Assembly (NCBI GenBank): GCA_963580285.1
Contig: OY757012.1
Location: 124,001-188,000, forward strand
Source of the DNA: Lucinisca nassula
Taxonomy: Eukaryota > Mollusca > Bivalvia > Lucinida > Lucinidae
Direction: 5' to 3'
DNA length: 64,000 nt
The notes under the pieces are model-generated. The model was not told the DNA's origin and did not search any database. It was given only the letters and a program-made list of their open reading frames with translations. The position numbers and the translations under genes are program-made. How positions within the stretch are numbered: the first letter of the stretch is position 1; each line of letters opens with the position of its first letter. Positions 1-9,877 of the stretch are shown here, one piece after another.

Positions 1-245
1 TGCATTTTCAAATCTCGAAAAGACAATTTTTTCTGATGAAAATTTGTGACATTTTTCTTATTTATACTCCAAACATAGGTTTTGGGTGCTTGTTAGAACC
101 ACCCCATCGAGCCGGTTCTAACGAGTACCCACAACCTGTCTTGGAGCAGAAATAAGGAAAATAATGTTTAATCCCGTAAACCCCCGTTTTCTCTATATGA
201 AGTGGGGTTGGGGGCGTCTTTATATCACGGACTTGTTCAAGTGAT
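1..245. repeat. Hairpin MITE family P, copy 1 (cut by window edge)
   Basis: This is a palindromic element. The centre is a hairpin around GAACC...GGTTC, flanked by outer arms reading roughly GGTTGTGGGTACTCGTTAGAACC and its complement, then a T-rich ATTTTTCTTATTT arm. It is followed by a GTAAACCCC...TATATGAAGTGGGGTT segment and ends near CACGGACTTGTTCA. The same layout recurs at least fourteen more times in the window, so it is a dispersed non-autonomous element. There is no coding capacity. Confidence 0.75.
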
Positions 246-1037
246 GAACGTCTCAAAAATGACGTGTACAGTGTTGACAGGGACGTTAAACCTCAAATCA
301 GACAAACAAAAACTCGTTAAAATCGCCGTACGAGCAACCACAACATATGTTTGGAATATAAGAAGAAGAAGAATATCATACATCTTCGTTAGAAATGTAA
401 CTATTTTTGGAGATAGCAAAGAAATCGCTGTGTCAAACGGTGGATGCCATATACAAATGACATTGCGGGGCTTTATATATGCAATATATGCGCCTGATAT
501 TTCGGTTAAAATACCACTTAACTAGGTTGTATATCGACACCTCATATCTTGTAAATACATGTATATATTCGATGACGCATTCCTCATTTTTTTAATTTGA
601 TGGGAAGAGTTTTATTTCTGACTTTGACATTTTTGAGCTTGCAATCTGTTTGATGGAACCAGTTGCTAAATATAATAGAAGGACCAATTTTATTCCAGTT
701 TTGCTATCATTCACCTTTAATGCAATCCATTAATTATGAAAAAAAAACAAAAACAAAAAACAAACAACAAACAAAAAAAAACAATCGTCCCTAATATTTT
801 CCGTGGATATTTTTAATGTTAGAATAATGTATAGGTCTATTCAGATCATAACTGTAAACTCACGATCTTGTCATATTTTATTGTCGTTGTTGTTGTTGAT
901 GGACTAGATAACAGTCCAACAACTTTTGCTCGTTAATTTCTCTAAACTCGTGGATTTACAAAGGATATAAAATACGGGGTGTATACCTAAGTCTGTATAG
1001 CACTTCAAATTCGTACAGTTAAATATCAGACAGTTTA
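246..1037. other. Intergenic, decayed repeats
   Basis: Positions 240-310 hold the 3' end of a 290-bp SINE-like repeat (GTTGACAGGGACGTTAAACC, then an ACAAACAAA tail). Around 460-540 lies a GGGGCTTTATATATG segment that is shared with 17,430-17,780. The rest is A- and T-rich with a poly-A/CAAA tract at 740-785. I see no gene. Confidence 0.5.
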
Positions 1038-1325
1038 ATTTGAGGTTTAACGTCCCCGTCAACACTGTAAAGGTCATTTTGGAGACGTTGCTTCCAATTT
1101 TGTGGGACTTTTACCCGACATGGAGATGAAATGACATCTCAAGCCCTGTCGCCCAATGAAACCAATAGGGTTTATTAGCATGGACGGTCCGCCTCGCACC
1201 GCGGTTCCTGGACAGGCTTAGATCCTCCAAGCGGTTTACCAGTACTAGTGTGCGGGCCGGATTCAGCTCTGCGTGGAAGTATCATGCAGCCCATATATTT
1301 CTTCAAGCCCCTATGGGCGGGGGCT
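1038..1325 (-). repeat. SINE-like 290-bp repeat family Y, copy 1
   Basis: Read on the minus strand, it begins with the short hairpin GCCCCCGCCCATAGGGGC. It continues through conserved blocks (CTTGAAGAAATA, TGCATGATGCTTCCACG, GAGGATCTAAGCCTG, CATTTCATCTCA, CAACGTCTCCAAAATGACC) and ends in GTTGACGGGGACGTTAAACC plus AAATT. About a dozen copies occur in this window in both orientations. The CAAACAAACAAA-type 3' tails of several copies suggest spread by retrotransposition. No tRNA-like A and B boxes are evident, so the class is uncertain. Confidence 0.7.
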
Positions 1326-2027
1326 TAAATATCAGACAGAATAAGGGGTGATATATGGACACCCCGTTTTTCATATAAATTGTGGCTTTACAGATTAGGG
1401 TGTTCAGAAGACACCGTGGTGTAGTGGCCTCACAAACCAAGGGTCGTGGGGTCTCCAGACAATAATAATAACAATATAATCATAATAATAACAAAACAAA
1501 AACAGAAGAACCGCCTTGGAACTGTCAGTTAGAAAAAAAAATACTGGGTGGGGGGCTTTGGCACGGAACTAGCTGACCAATAAAATTAACTAATGGTCAA
1601 TTCTGAGTACCTGTGCAATAAAATCAACTGTGATGCATAAACACTACGCCCATGATTAATTACAGACACGCATTGTAACATGGGTACGCGCAGTTCTGCA
1701 AGCAAAAGGATTTATTTATTATTTTGACTTATAACGTATAGGGTGCATTCGGAGGAATGCCACATCTTGTTATATTTCATATAAAAATATTCTTATTTTC
1801 AATATATTTTAAAGATGTACAATTTTAAGCAAACTGCATTGCACTTATTATGAACAAAAAAAAAAAAAAAAACAAAAAAACCCTTAATTCGTCACTCATC
1901 AATGGTACAGTCTTCACTATACAAGGTTGCATGTGTAAAAAACTTTATTTATTAGTTTCTTCTCCTTACTGTAAGACTTTGTATGTGCCTGAGCACTATG
2001 TCACGCTTCTTAGCATTACGAAAACGC
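1326..2027. other. Intergenic, no gene seen
   Basis: This stretch holds AT-rich sequence with an AATAATAAC/ACAAAAC tract at 1,460-1,505 and a poly-A tract at 1,853-1,875. There is an A-T-rich approach to the next hairpin MITE. I see nothing coding. Confidence 0.5.
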
Positions 2028-2213
2028 GCCTATTCAAATATATTGACAGTTTAGCCACCAAAAATGAACATTTTCAGATAAAAAAAAATCCGATATTTCG
2101 TCTCAAAACATAGATTGTGGGTACTCGTTAGAACCGCATCGACGAGGCAGTTCTAAGGAGTATCCACAATCTAAGAAATTAGAAAAAGAATATTTACCCC
2201 TGTAAACCTCTGT
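2028..2213. repeat. Hairpin MITE family P, copy 2
   Basis: It starts ACGCGCCTATTCAAATA, has the central GAACCGCATCGACGAGGCAG hairpin flanked by ATAGATTGTGGGTACTCG and its diverged complement, and ends in a CCCCTGTAAACC block. It is a decayed copy of the element seen complete at 62,035-62,304. Confidence 0.7.
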
Positions 2214-2274
2214 TCGTGATGGCAGTGCAAATCTATGAAATTGAACTTAAACTTTTCTTTCGTTTTTTTTTTTC

Positions 2275-2490
2275 TCAAGCACCTGCTATTGGCAGGGCGC
2301 GACAAAGGAGACCGGTTTTCCGTCCGTTCGTTCGTCCGTTGGACAATCCCTCAACATTTGCGCTAACCCAAATGTTCAAGTCCACTTCTCAAGAACTACT
2401 ATCTCAGACTGAACATAGCCTGTGGTGAAATTCTTGTTATTTTTGTTTTTTTATTATTATTTAAAATAATCTTGAAGGGCCGTAACGCAC
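2275..2490. repeat. Pearl-like element fragment and SINE tail
   Basis: GGCGCGACAAAGGAGACCGG is followed by TTTTCCGTCCGTTCG-type tetranucleotide repeats and AACATTTGCG. This matches the start of the insert at 40,345-40,936. At 2,461-2,484 lies AATAATCTTGAAGGGCCGTAA, the 3' end of the tRNA-SINE family seen complete at 61,635-61,877. Confidence 0.6.
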
Positions 2491-3430
2491 CCCTACTCCC
2501 ACAAAAAAGATCTTAATTAACTAAGGCGAATCTCATTTTCAACCCATTTTGGGTCACTTTTCCGTAAACAAAGTAACTCTGTGGTCGGTTTGTGTGTATA
2601 TGTTGTATTATGGTCCGGAGACCTACAGTACCAAATAAAATATATTCTGTTCTATTCTGTAGCAAAATTTAATCATTAAGATCACCTTTAGAACTGTTCG
2701 GATATTGTCAGAATCGCCTTACTTATGTTTCTGCAAACTGAAAAACATGCACACCCCCGTATATACATTCTTGGTATAAAAGTGGTAAGAATATTCTTGA
2801 CCACTCTATGACTGTTCAGTTTTTATGAACTTTTCGGAAAGCAAATGAACACTTTCCGCAACAATTTAACTACTCTCCTTAAACTAGAAATTTTGGAAGA
2901 AATATAAAACTTTAACGCATGTATGACTAGTGGTCCTTTTTGGGTCATTTGCAAACAGTGTGGAACCAGATCAGATGCCGCACAACGCGGCGTCTGATCT
3001 CAGTCTACACTCTTTGCTTAACGTACTTACATTTTTGTTAAACTTTCTACACACAAAAAAACCCTGACACCCCTATAATTGGAAATGGACCACTCCAAAC
3101 TTATGGGAACACAATAACTGCTGAGATATTGTTTACAATGAAAATTAAGCATTATCAATTTCAATGGCCATACAATTTGCACACTCAATAAAGGCTTTTA
3201 ACGATTGCTTTTCTCCGATCATAAATCGTCTCCAACCTAAGGAGTTTATGCTGCTTTTCCTAACACTAGCATTGGCTGGTCAAATTATCTATGGTCTAAT
3301 CCCACCAGTAGTGATCCTCCGCTGGACAGTAGGGTCATTTAACTAACATGCTTATAATTGAGTACCGGGTCTGTAAGACTTTCATTGGTTGAAATGCATT
3401 ATTTAGTTATTTTTCACGATATTCAATTTC
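2491..3430. other. Intergenic, with one short hairpin
   Basis: A hairpin at 2,968-3,004 (CCAGATCAGATGCC, a short loop, then GGCGTCTGATCT) belongs to a small family also found near 5,740, 16,215, 19,350, 60,440 and 61,440. These copies often sit beside GTGTAGATC or GTCTACACT. The remaining bases show no gene. Confidence 0.5.
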
Positions 3431-3711
3431 GACCCCCGCCCATCCGGACTTGAAGAAATAGATGGACTGCATGATGCTTCCACGCAGAGCGTTAACTGAC
3501 TGCACATTAATACTGGAAAACCGCTTAGAGGATCTAAGCCTGCCCAGGCAAAGCGCGTATAAACCCTATTGGCTTCATTGGGCGACAGGGCTTGAGATGT
3601 CTTTCATCTCAACGTACGGTCGGGTGAAATCCCACACAATTGGAAGTAACGTCTTCAAAATGACCTATACAGTGTTGACGGGGACGTTAAACCTAGAATC
3701 AAACAAACAAA
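3431..3711 (+). repeat. SINE-like repeat family Y, copy 2
   Basis: A near full-length copy running from GACCCCCGCCCATCC to GACGGGGACGTTAAACC and a CAAACAAACAAAC tail. All family blocks are present in order on the plus strand. Confidence 0.75.
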
Positions 3712-4034
3712 CGATATTCAGTTTTACTCATATCCGCTCAAAGTGTAATTATTGTAGGAATGCACATTGCTAATTGTTCAGACATAACGATAACACATCT
3801 ATGTGAAATAGAAGAGCTCTCTTTCATTTCTCTAAAATGTTAATATTTCTGAGGGAAATTTGTGATGTTTTTGCAACCCCCCCCCCCCCCCCCCCCACGA
3901 CTGAGATTCTCGGGGGCATATAGTTTTTGCCCTGTCTGTCTGTTTGTCTGTCCGTCACAAAATCTTTAACCGACATAAAAATTGTCCCCGCGGGGGGGGG
4001 GGGGGGGCATTGGTCGCTTACAGTGACAGCTCTT
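3712..4034. other. Homopolymer-rich pearl-like remnant
   Basis: A run of about 20 C (3,878-3,897) and a run of about 15 G (3,993-4,008) bracket CTCGGGGGCATATAG and a CTGTCTGTCTGTTTGTCTGTCC tract. The GGGGGCAT end and the GTCTGTCC tract resemble the ends of the element at 12,417-13,225, so this is probably a small remnant of that family. Confidence 0.45.
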
Positions 4035-4200
4035 GTTTTCTTATTTTAACTCGAAAACATGGGTTGTGCGTGCTCGCTAGAACCGCCTCATTGAGGCGGC
4101 TATAACGAGTACCAACAACCTATGTCCTGGAGCCGAAATAAGCAAAATAGTGAATACCCCTATAAATCCCAGTTTGCTCTATGTAATGTGGTGTTTAGAG
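4035..4200. repeat. Hairpin MITE family P, copy 3
   Basis: The central GAACCGCCTCATTGAGGCGG hairpin is intact. GGTTGTGCGTGCTCG and its complement flank it, with the usual GAAATAAG and GTGGGGTTT-type distal block decayed to GTGGTGTTTAGAG. Confidence 0.75.
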
Positions 4201-4574
4201 AGATGAAGCAGATATACCAGGAAGGAATGAAACAGCGTCTATTTTAGCCCACCTGGGTATTCAAAACATTTTGGAAGGAATTAAGTTCCTTTACTTAATG
4301 GCCAAATTATATGACAAAGATATCATTAAAACAAATTAGCCTTACCTTCAATTTATTATTGAGGCATTTTTTCAGTGTATTAAACGATGGTGCGAATAGC
4401 ATTTAAAAACCGTCACCCTCATTCGATGGGGACTTTAAGGCGTCACTTCTCCTTTAAAAAAGGCAAAAACACCACAAACATTCTACTCTTCCTTATGTAA
4501 AGGTTTTGACAAGTTAACACTTGTAAACTCCGATGTACGTTTCATAAGGGTGTTATCATATCGAAGTGCAGTTT

Positions 4575-4605
<31 letters not shown>

Positions 4606-4924
4606 GGGGGAACAGTTCTTGGCAAGAGACCTACTTTATTCTATAAAAAAGTTAGGTTTATAATGTATTTTACGCGAGTTTTCTATGTTGATCTGCGTCA
4701 GCACTCATAAAAATCATTGTATCGTTCACCATGTTCTTTATTAGATTCGGCTGCTGTTGCTTCCGCGCAGAGCTGAAACTGCTGAGAAACGGCTCACGAC
4801 TAAGCCTGTCAAGAAAAAGTGGTGCGAGTCAGACCGCTCTTTAAACCCCAGCGGTTTCTTTGAGTGGTAGGGCTGCTGCTGCTGCTACTCCTACAACTAC
4901 CACTGCTACTTCTACTCAAATTTA
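4201..4924. other. Intergenic, decayed repeat Y fragment and G-run
   Basis: A T/G homopolymer junction at 4,571-4,611 includes about 25 consecutive G. A degenerate family Y fragment lies at about 4,745-4,860 (GCTTCCGCGCAGAGCTGAAA ... AAACCCCAGCGGTTTC). No gene is seen. Confidence 0.5.
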
Positions 4925-5187
4925 CGTCCCCGCCCATCGAGGCTTGGAGAAATAGATTGGGCTGCACGGTGCTTCCACGTCGAGCTTAAACAGACCGTAC
5001 TGGTAAACCACAAAGTGGTAGGAGTCGGACCGTCTTTACATATAAACCATTTTGGTAGCATTTGGTGGCAGGGCTTGAGATGTCATTTTATCTATTGACG
5101 GGTAAAAGTCCTTCACAATCAGAAGCAACGTCTCCAAAATGACCTAAATAGTGTTGACGGGGACGTAAAATCTCAGCACAAACAAAC
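4925..5187 (+). repeat. SINE-like repeat family Y, copy 4
   Basis: It runs from CGTCCCCGCCCATCGAGGC through the CAACGTCTCCAAAATGACC block to GTTGACGGGGACGTAAAATC and a CACAAACAAAC tail. It is more diverged than copies 1 and 2. Confidence 0.65.
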
Positions 5188-5333
5188 TTTGCTCTTTTCA
5201 AAATCGGATTAACAAGGATTTGCCTTGCATGGATCTTTAAGTAATGAACACGGCAGTCTGCTGGGTCACTGGTTTCATATTTTGTGCCATTTATACTAGT
5301 TAACGAAAACCGCACTTTTTTACGTATTCGGAC

Positions 5334-5604
5334 TTGGTCCCCGCACATCGGGGCTTCGAGAAATAGATTGGGCTGCATGATGCTTCCACGCAGAGCTGAA
5401 CCCGACCGCACATGAGTACTGGTAAACCTCTTAGAAGGTCTTAGGCAAAGTTGTGTGAGTCGGACTGTTCCATCAATAAAAACCATGTAGGTTTCACTGG
5501 GTGGCAGGGCTTGAGATGTAATTCCATCACAATGTCTGGTAAAAGACCCCCAAAATAGGAAGCAGCCCCTCCAAAATAACCTAAATAGTGTTGACGGGAA
5601 CGTT
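5334..5604 (+). repeat. SINE-like repeat family Y, copy 5
   Basis: It runs from GGTCCCCGCACATCGGGGC to GTGTTGACGGGAACGTTT in the same orientation as copy 4, about 150 bp away. The apparent long minus-strand reading frame across it is a chance frame in the repeat. Confidence 0.65.
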
Positions 5605-6020
5605 TCGGACTGCGCTATGTGAAAATGTTTTTGAGTGTATGCAGCTCAGATCAGCCAGTGCATTCATATAGTCCGAAAAGGCTTTGCTATGTGTTGTATG
5701 GGTACCTGGAGATCTTGATAAGATGGCAACTTCGAAAGCCATCTGATCTGGATAATGCACTGTTTTCAAGATAGAGGTTGTCATTTTCCGCAGGATAAGG
5801 GTTAGAGGCTATTTTGCCAAGGTGATCCAAGCTATATATATATTTTTTTTCTAGATATTGATGCGAATATTGGGCAACTACTTAAGTCTTACACTTATTG
5901 CTCATTTTCCTCCATTTTGTTTTGTCAAATTTTATTGTATTTAAGTTTCCAATTATATGTATGGACTAGTACCTCAGAGTACGTAACCTGGGAAGAGACA
6001 TGTATTTCTTTTATTATGTT
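5605..6020. other. Intergenic, short hairpin element
   Basis: AGATGGC...AAGCCATCTGATCTGG at about 5,721-5,755 belongs to the small hairpin family noted at 2,968. A TATATATATTTTTTTT tract follows at 5,833-5,850. No gene is seen. Confidence 0.45.
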
Positions 6021-6595
6021 TAGCGAACACGATATTAAGTTGTGCGAACAAGATATTATCTTGTGCCCACAAGATAATATGTTATTCGCACAACTAAATA
6101 TCATGTGCGCACAGTATACTATCTTGTTCGCACAGTATATTATCTTGTTTACACAACATAGATCTTGTGCGGACAACATAGTATCTTATGCGCCTGATTA
6201 AATTGTGCTAACTAAGTTGTGCGAACAAGACAATATCTTGTACGCACGAGATATTATGTTGTCTGCACAAGATCTATGTTGTACAAACAAGATAATATGC
6301 GAACATTTTAATAACTTGTGAGCGCAAGATAATATCTTGTGCTATAGTATGTTGTCCACACAAGATATTAAGTTGTGCGAACAAGATAATTTCTTGAACG
6401 CACTAGATATTATGTTTTTTGCACAAGATCTATGTTGTGAAAACAAGATAATAGGCGAACAAGATAATAACTTGTGATTACAAGATAATATCTTGTGCGA
6501 ACAAGATAATAAGTTGTGTGCAATTTTATGTTGTCCACACAAGATCTATGTTGTGCAAACAAGATTATATCGTGTGCACACAACATATTAAATAA
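6021..6595. repeat. Array of degenerate AAGATATTATCTT palindromes
   Basis: About 575 bp consist almost wholly of variants of TTGTGCGAACAAGATAATATC and its complement, in both orientations and without a strict period. ACAAGATAATATCTTGT is itself palindromic, so every unit can fold on itself or on a neighbour. TGCGCACAA and GATCTATGTTGT variants intervene. Reading frames on both strands are artefacts of the repeat. The array ends cleanly into unique-looking sequence at each side. Confidence 0.8.
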
Positions 6596-7229
6596 ATTGC
6601 TTGTCCCTTCCAGGGTTCCGTATGAGACTGATCTGTTGTTGAACACATACTATAGAAAAAGAGTCATGTGCAATTTGGTTTGGTGTTACTGTACGAGTGT
6701 TTACAAATCAACCATTACCTTTATTTCTAAAATAAAACTTCAACATTTGATAAACTGGCAGCCTCGAATGCATTCCAAACCAAACCAAACAAGGTATTCA
6801 TTATCATGTGATCAAACCTTTTGCAGAAGTTGAAGACTTCAAGAAAGCGCAGTCAATCCATTAGGATAATGTACACGTGTGAGCTAGTGCGTTCTTTCAT
6901 TCCTCTAAAAAGGCTACTTTATTTGTTATATGTTTCTTATTACGCCTTAATTGCAACCAGCGGGTCGGTATCTCTGCTGGTGGATGATTCGTTCGTCCCC
7001 GATGGTATCATCAGCTCTGTATCAGTTCCTTAGTGCTGAGATTGAATGCGGTGCTGACGTCAGAACTCAAATACTGATTTAAATAACTATATTATTTTTA
7101 TACTTTTATTTCTTTTTGGCAGAATAAAATTCTAATTTTTCTAAAACTAAGACTTGTCAGGTGAGACATGTATCTTAACGGATTTGGTTGCCACTTTTTG
7201 TTATATCTTTTTTTTTGCAAGTCTCGCTA
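6596..7229. other. Intergenic, no gene seen
   Basis: AT-rich sequence with a CATTCCAAACCAAACCAAACA stretch. I can assign no repeat family or coding region here. Confidence 0.4.
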
Positions 7230-7553
7230 CTTTGGACATCTCCTTCCTGATGCCCCGGACTTCGTGAAGTGGGCCATGTTTGCTGATGTTGGCTCGGTGG
7301 GGGGGCGCCTATATGTCCTAGGGTAGGCGTCTCTTGCATGATGCCTCCAGTTGACCTGTCTCATGAGGTACGTTGGTCGGCGTGTGCTCCAAGAGTGTGT
7401 GTGTGGGGGGGGGGGGGAAGGTGCTGTGTTTGCCGGGTCTTGTCCATCATCCGTTTCGGTTTCAGAACTTTGGGGCTGAGACACACTGATGAAGATTAAA
7501 TATCAGAAAGGCCTCTGTGTCACTACATGTGGTATAGTTACGCCTTAATTATA
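7230..7553 (+). repeat. Dispersed repeat R1, copy a, with hammerhead-like 3' part
   Basis: About 320 bp are shared with 54,008-54,297: CATCTCCTTCCTGATGCC, TGTTTGCTGATGTTGGCTCG, GACCTGTCTCATGAG, CATCATCCGTTT, then the CTGATGA...GAAA motif and GGCCTCTGTGTCAC, ending in AGTTACGCCTTA. This copy carries a G-run insertion (7,405-7,418). The class is unknown. The hammerhead-like motif suggests a Penelope-associated terminal repeat or a retrozyme-like monomer. Confidence 0.6.
7480..7521 (+). ncRNA. Hammerhead-like ribozyme motif in repeat R1a
   Basis: The order is stem I 5' strand GACACA, core CTGATGA (7,486-7,492), a short imperfect helix II (GAT/ATC), core GAAA (7,506-7,509), a loopless helix III AGG/CCT, cleavage-site C, then stem I 3' strand TGTGTC. 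Stem I pairs perfectly over 6 bp. Helix II begins with an A-A mismatch, so activity is doubtful. Known Penelope-element hammerheads have similarly minimal helix III. Confidence 0.45.
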
Positions 7554-7710
7554 CTCAGAACACAGGTTGTGATGCTCGTTAGAACCGCCTCATTGAGGCG
7601 ATTGTAACGAATACCCACAACCTATGTCTTGGAGCAGAAATAAGCCAGATAGTGTATACCCCTGTAAAGCCCCGTTTTCTCTACATATAGTGGGGTTTAG
7701 AGGGTATTCA
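7545..7710. repeat. Hairpin MITE family P, copy 4
   Basis: CTCGTTAGAACCGCCTCATT then GAGGCGATTGTAACGAATACC form the central hairpin with a few mismatches. A CCCCTGTAAAGCCCC and TAGTGGGGTTTAGAGGG distal block follows. Confidence 0.7.
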
Positions 7711-7714
7711 TTTA

Positions 7715-7938
7715 ATAATAATAATAATAATAATAATCGACCTTATTTATAGAGGGTAACACATTTAGTAAACTAGTACTAATCTTCCATGTGGCCCTCT
7801 TTTCCTGGGTAGAACCAGTACTAAGCAATGTGGATAAAGTTTCTTGCTCAAGGAAACAACACTTGCCGCTCGTGGGATTCGAACCCGGTACCTCTCGATC
7901 CCGAGGCCGATACTTTACCACTGCACCACAGCGCTCAC
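7715..7938 (-). repeat. tRNA-derived SINE with (TAA)n tail
   Basis: On the minus strand it starts with a tRNA-like head: A box TGGTGCAGTGGTAAAG and B box GGTTCGAATCCC. A body containing GTACTGGTTCTACCCAGG follows, and it ends in (ATT)n, which is seen as (TAA)n at 7,713-7,737 on the plus strand. A fragment of the same body lies at 54,320-54,400. RNA polymerase III promoter boxes plus a simple-repeat tail are the hallmarks of a SINE. Confidence 0.7.
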
Positions 7939-8451
7939 GGACTAGTTAACATAATTAATAAAGAAAACCCTTGTGCAAACCTGTTGTTGCAGTTTGCGAC
8001 CAGGTAGGACACAGACAGTCTAGAAAGAGTCTTGGAAACTTTTAGGTACCTTGCATTCTTAAACGCAACGCCAAATAATGATAAATCAGTATATTACATG
8101 CATAACAGAGAGATTGGCCCTATACTATGATTTCTACCATGATGACATAACTTTGCTAAGCAGAAATATTTCCTCTGAGCCCTTTAGCTGGAACTACTTT
8201 ATATGAAAGATACAAGATACCGCTTTTGCGGTGAAATCGGTATATACAAACGCGGGAAAGTTTCAGTCCCGTCGACGTTATTCATTGCGTCATTGCAATG
8301 ACGTCTGAAACGATATCAACATACGTTCATAATACGTGGCGTTTGAGTCGGATGCAACGCTGAAAAAAAGAAAACAGGGATATGGTCATTGAATAGGATG
8401 TTTGATCTCACAATTAATTTGTTGTATTACTAAACCCCTTTTTCATATGTT
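7939..8451. other. Intergenic, no gene seen
   Basis: Mixed-composition sequence. I recognise no repeat family, RNA gene or reading frame of note. Confidence 0.4.
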
Positions 8452-8741
8452 TGGTTGGAGGTTTAACGTCTCCGTCAACACTTTAAAGGTCATTTATGAG
8501 ACGTTGCTTCAAATTTTGTGGGACTTTTTCCCGACATTGAGATGAAATGACATCTCAAGCCCTGCCGCCCTATGAAACTAATAGGGTTTACAAGCATGGA
8601 ATGTCCGACACTCGCAGCACTTTGCCCGGGCAGGCTTAGATCCTCAAAGCGACTTACCAGTACTCCTAGGCGGATTGGTTTTAGCTCTGCGTGGAAGCAT
8701 CATGCAGCCAATCTATTTCTTCAAATCCCGATGGGCGGGGG
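8452..8741 (-). repeat. SINE-like repeat family Y, copy 6
   Basis: Full-length minus-strand copy from GATGGGCGGGGGC (5' end on the minus strand) to GTTGACGGAGACGTTAAACC. It is close in sequence to copies 1 and 12. Confidence 0.75.
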
Positions 8742-9870
8742 CTTTGTTTCTTCTTTTTTGGTTCAAAACTGTATAAAGCGCTTTCATAATGGCGCCCATC
8801 CAGTTGTTTCCCTCCCAGCTTCTGTAACACTATGCTGATTGAACCGTTAACCTGAGCTGTAAACAGTCAATTGAACGGGAATTCAGATCCAAAATTCAAG
8901 ATTCAAACTGTCCTAAAAGTCTATGGAAGTGCATGTAAAATACATATTATTCATTCTTCCTGTTTTAAAATATGGGACGTTTAAACCTCTGGAGGTAAAA
9001 CAATCCGGTAAAGAAACTCGTGCTTCGCACTCGTTTCTTTATCGGATTGGTTTACCCCCAGAGGTTTATAAATTCTATATTTCGAATAGGAGAATGAATG
9101 ATCTGTATTTATCATATGACGTCGCGTCTAAGAGTGTAATAACGCCATTAATAAATTCCGTAATCCACTAGTGGATTACGAGTAAATGTGCAAATTAGTA
9201 AGATGAGCCCCGTTACGTTGCATGTACGACGTCCTTAACGACGTCGCGTTTACTAATAGCGGAATATTCATATCTTTGTAAAACAATCGTGAATAAAATG
9301 CGTTTTAAATGACATATGATAAATAGAAGCGTGCATTCGTGCTCATGTATTACTGAATTCTTTAAACTCGTTGAGGAAAAGGGATAAATGCTCGGCAAGC
9401 CTCGCATTTTATCCCTTTTCTCAATTCATTTAATAAATTCAATAAGACATGAACATTCATGTAAGATCCTCTTTTTATCCTATGACGAAGTTGATAAGCA
9501 GTGGATAACGTCGTGTAATAAAAATCGTATGACCACACGTGAAACAACACTTTAGCGGTAACGCCAGGACGACGTCCATGTCAGCCATGCATTTATGTGG
9601 ATTTTTTTGTCAAATTTAAGGGCGATGAAATCCAATTTAAAGTGTCCATATGATAAAAAGAACCTTACATGAGCGGTCATTTTATATGAAATGTATGAAA
9701 CTCGCCAAAGGCTCGTTTATAAATTTCATATGAAATGACCACTCGTGTAATATCCTCTTTTTAACATACGGTTGTGTTATCGAATTAAATAATGAAAAAA
9801 TGCATCTGTGTGAGACCTAGTTTTCATATGAAGTGGGGTCTACAAGAGAAGTTATTACACGGACTTGGTA
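8742..9870. repeat. Cluster of long-armed hairpin (foldback) elements
   Basis: Three foldback units follow one another. Unit 1 is at 8,980-9,071 (AAACCTCTGGAGGTAAA arm, apex CGTGCTTCGCACTCG). Unit 2 is at about 9,110-9,480 (GTAATCCACTAGTGGATTAC, then ACTCGTTGAGGAAAAGGGAT with apex GCTCGGCAAGCCTCGC). Unit 3 is at 9,685-9,765 (GGTCATTTTATATGAAAT arm, apex CTCGCCAAAGGCTCG). Unit 2 recurs at 42,630-43,020 and 43,270-43,580. Unit 3 recurs at 19,588-19,682. They look like MITE or foldback transposons. There is no coding capacity. Confidence 0.65.
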
Positions 9871-9877
9871 CTTGATA

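Noticed and set aside
5917..6201. Small protein with Cys/Ile/Leu repeats on either strand
   Set aside because: Both strands are open only because of the palindromic AAGATATTATCTT array.
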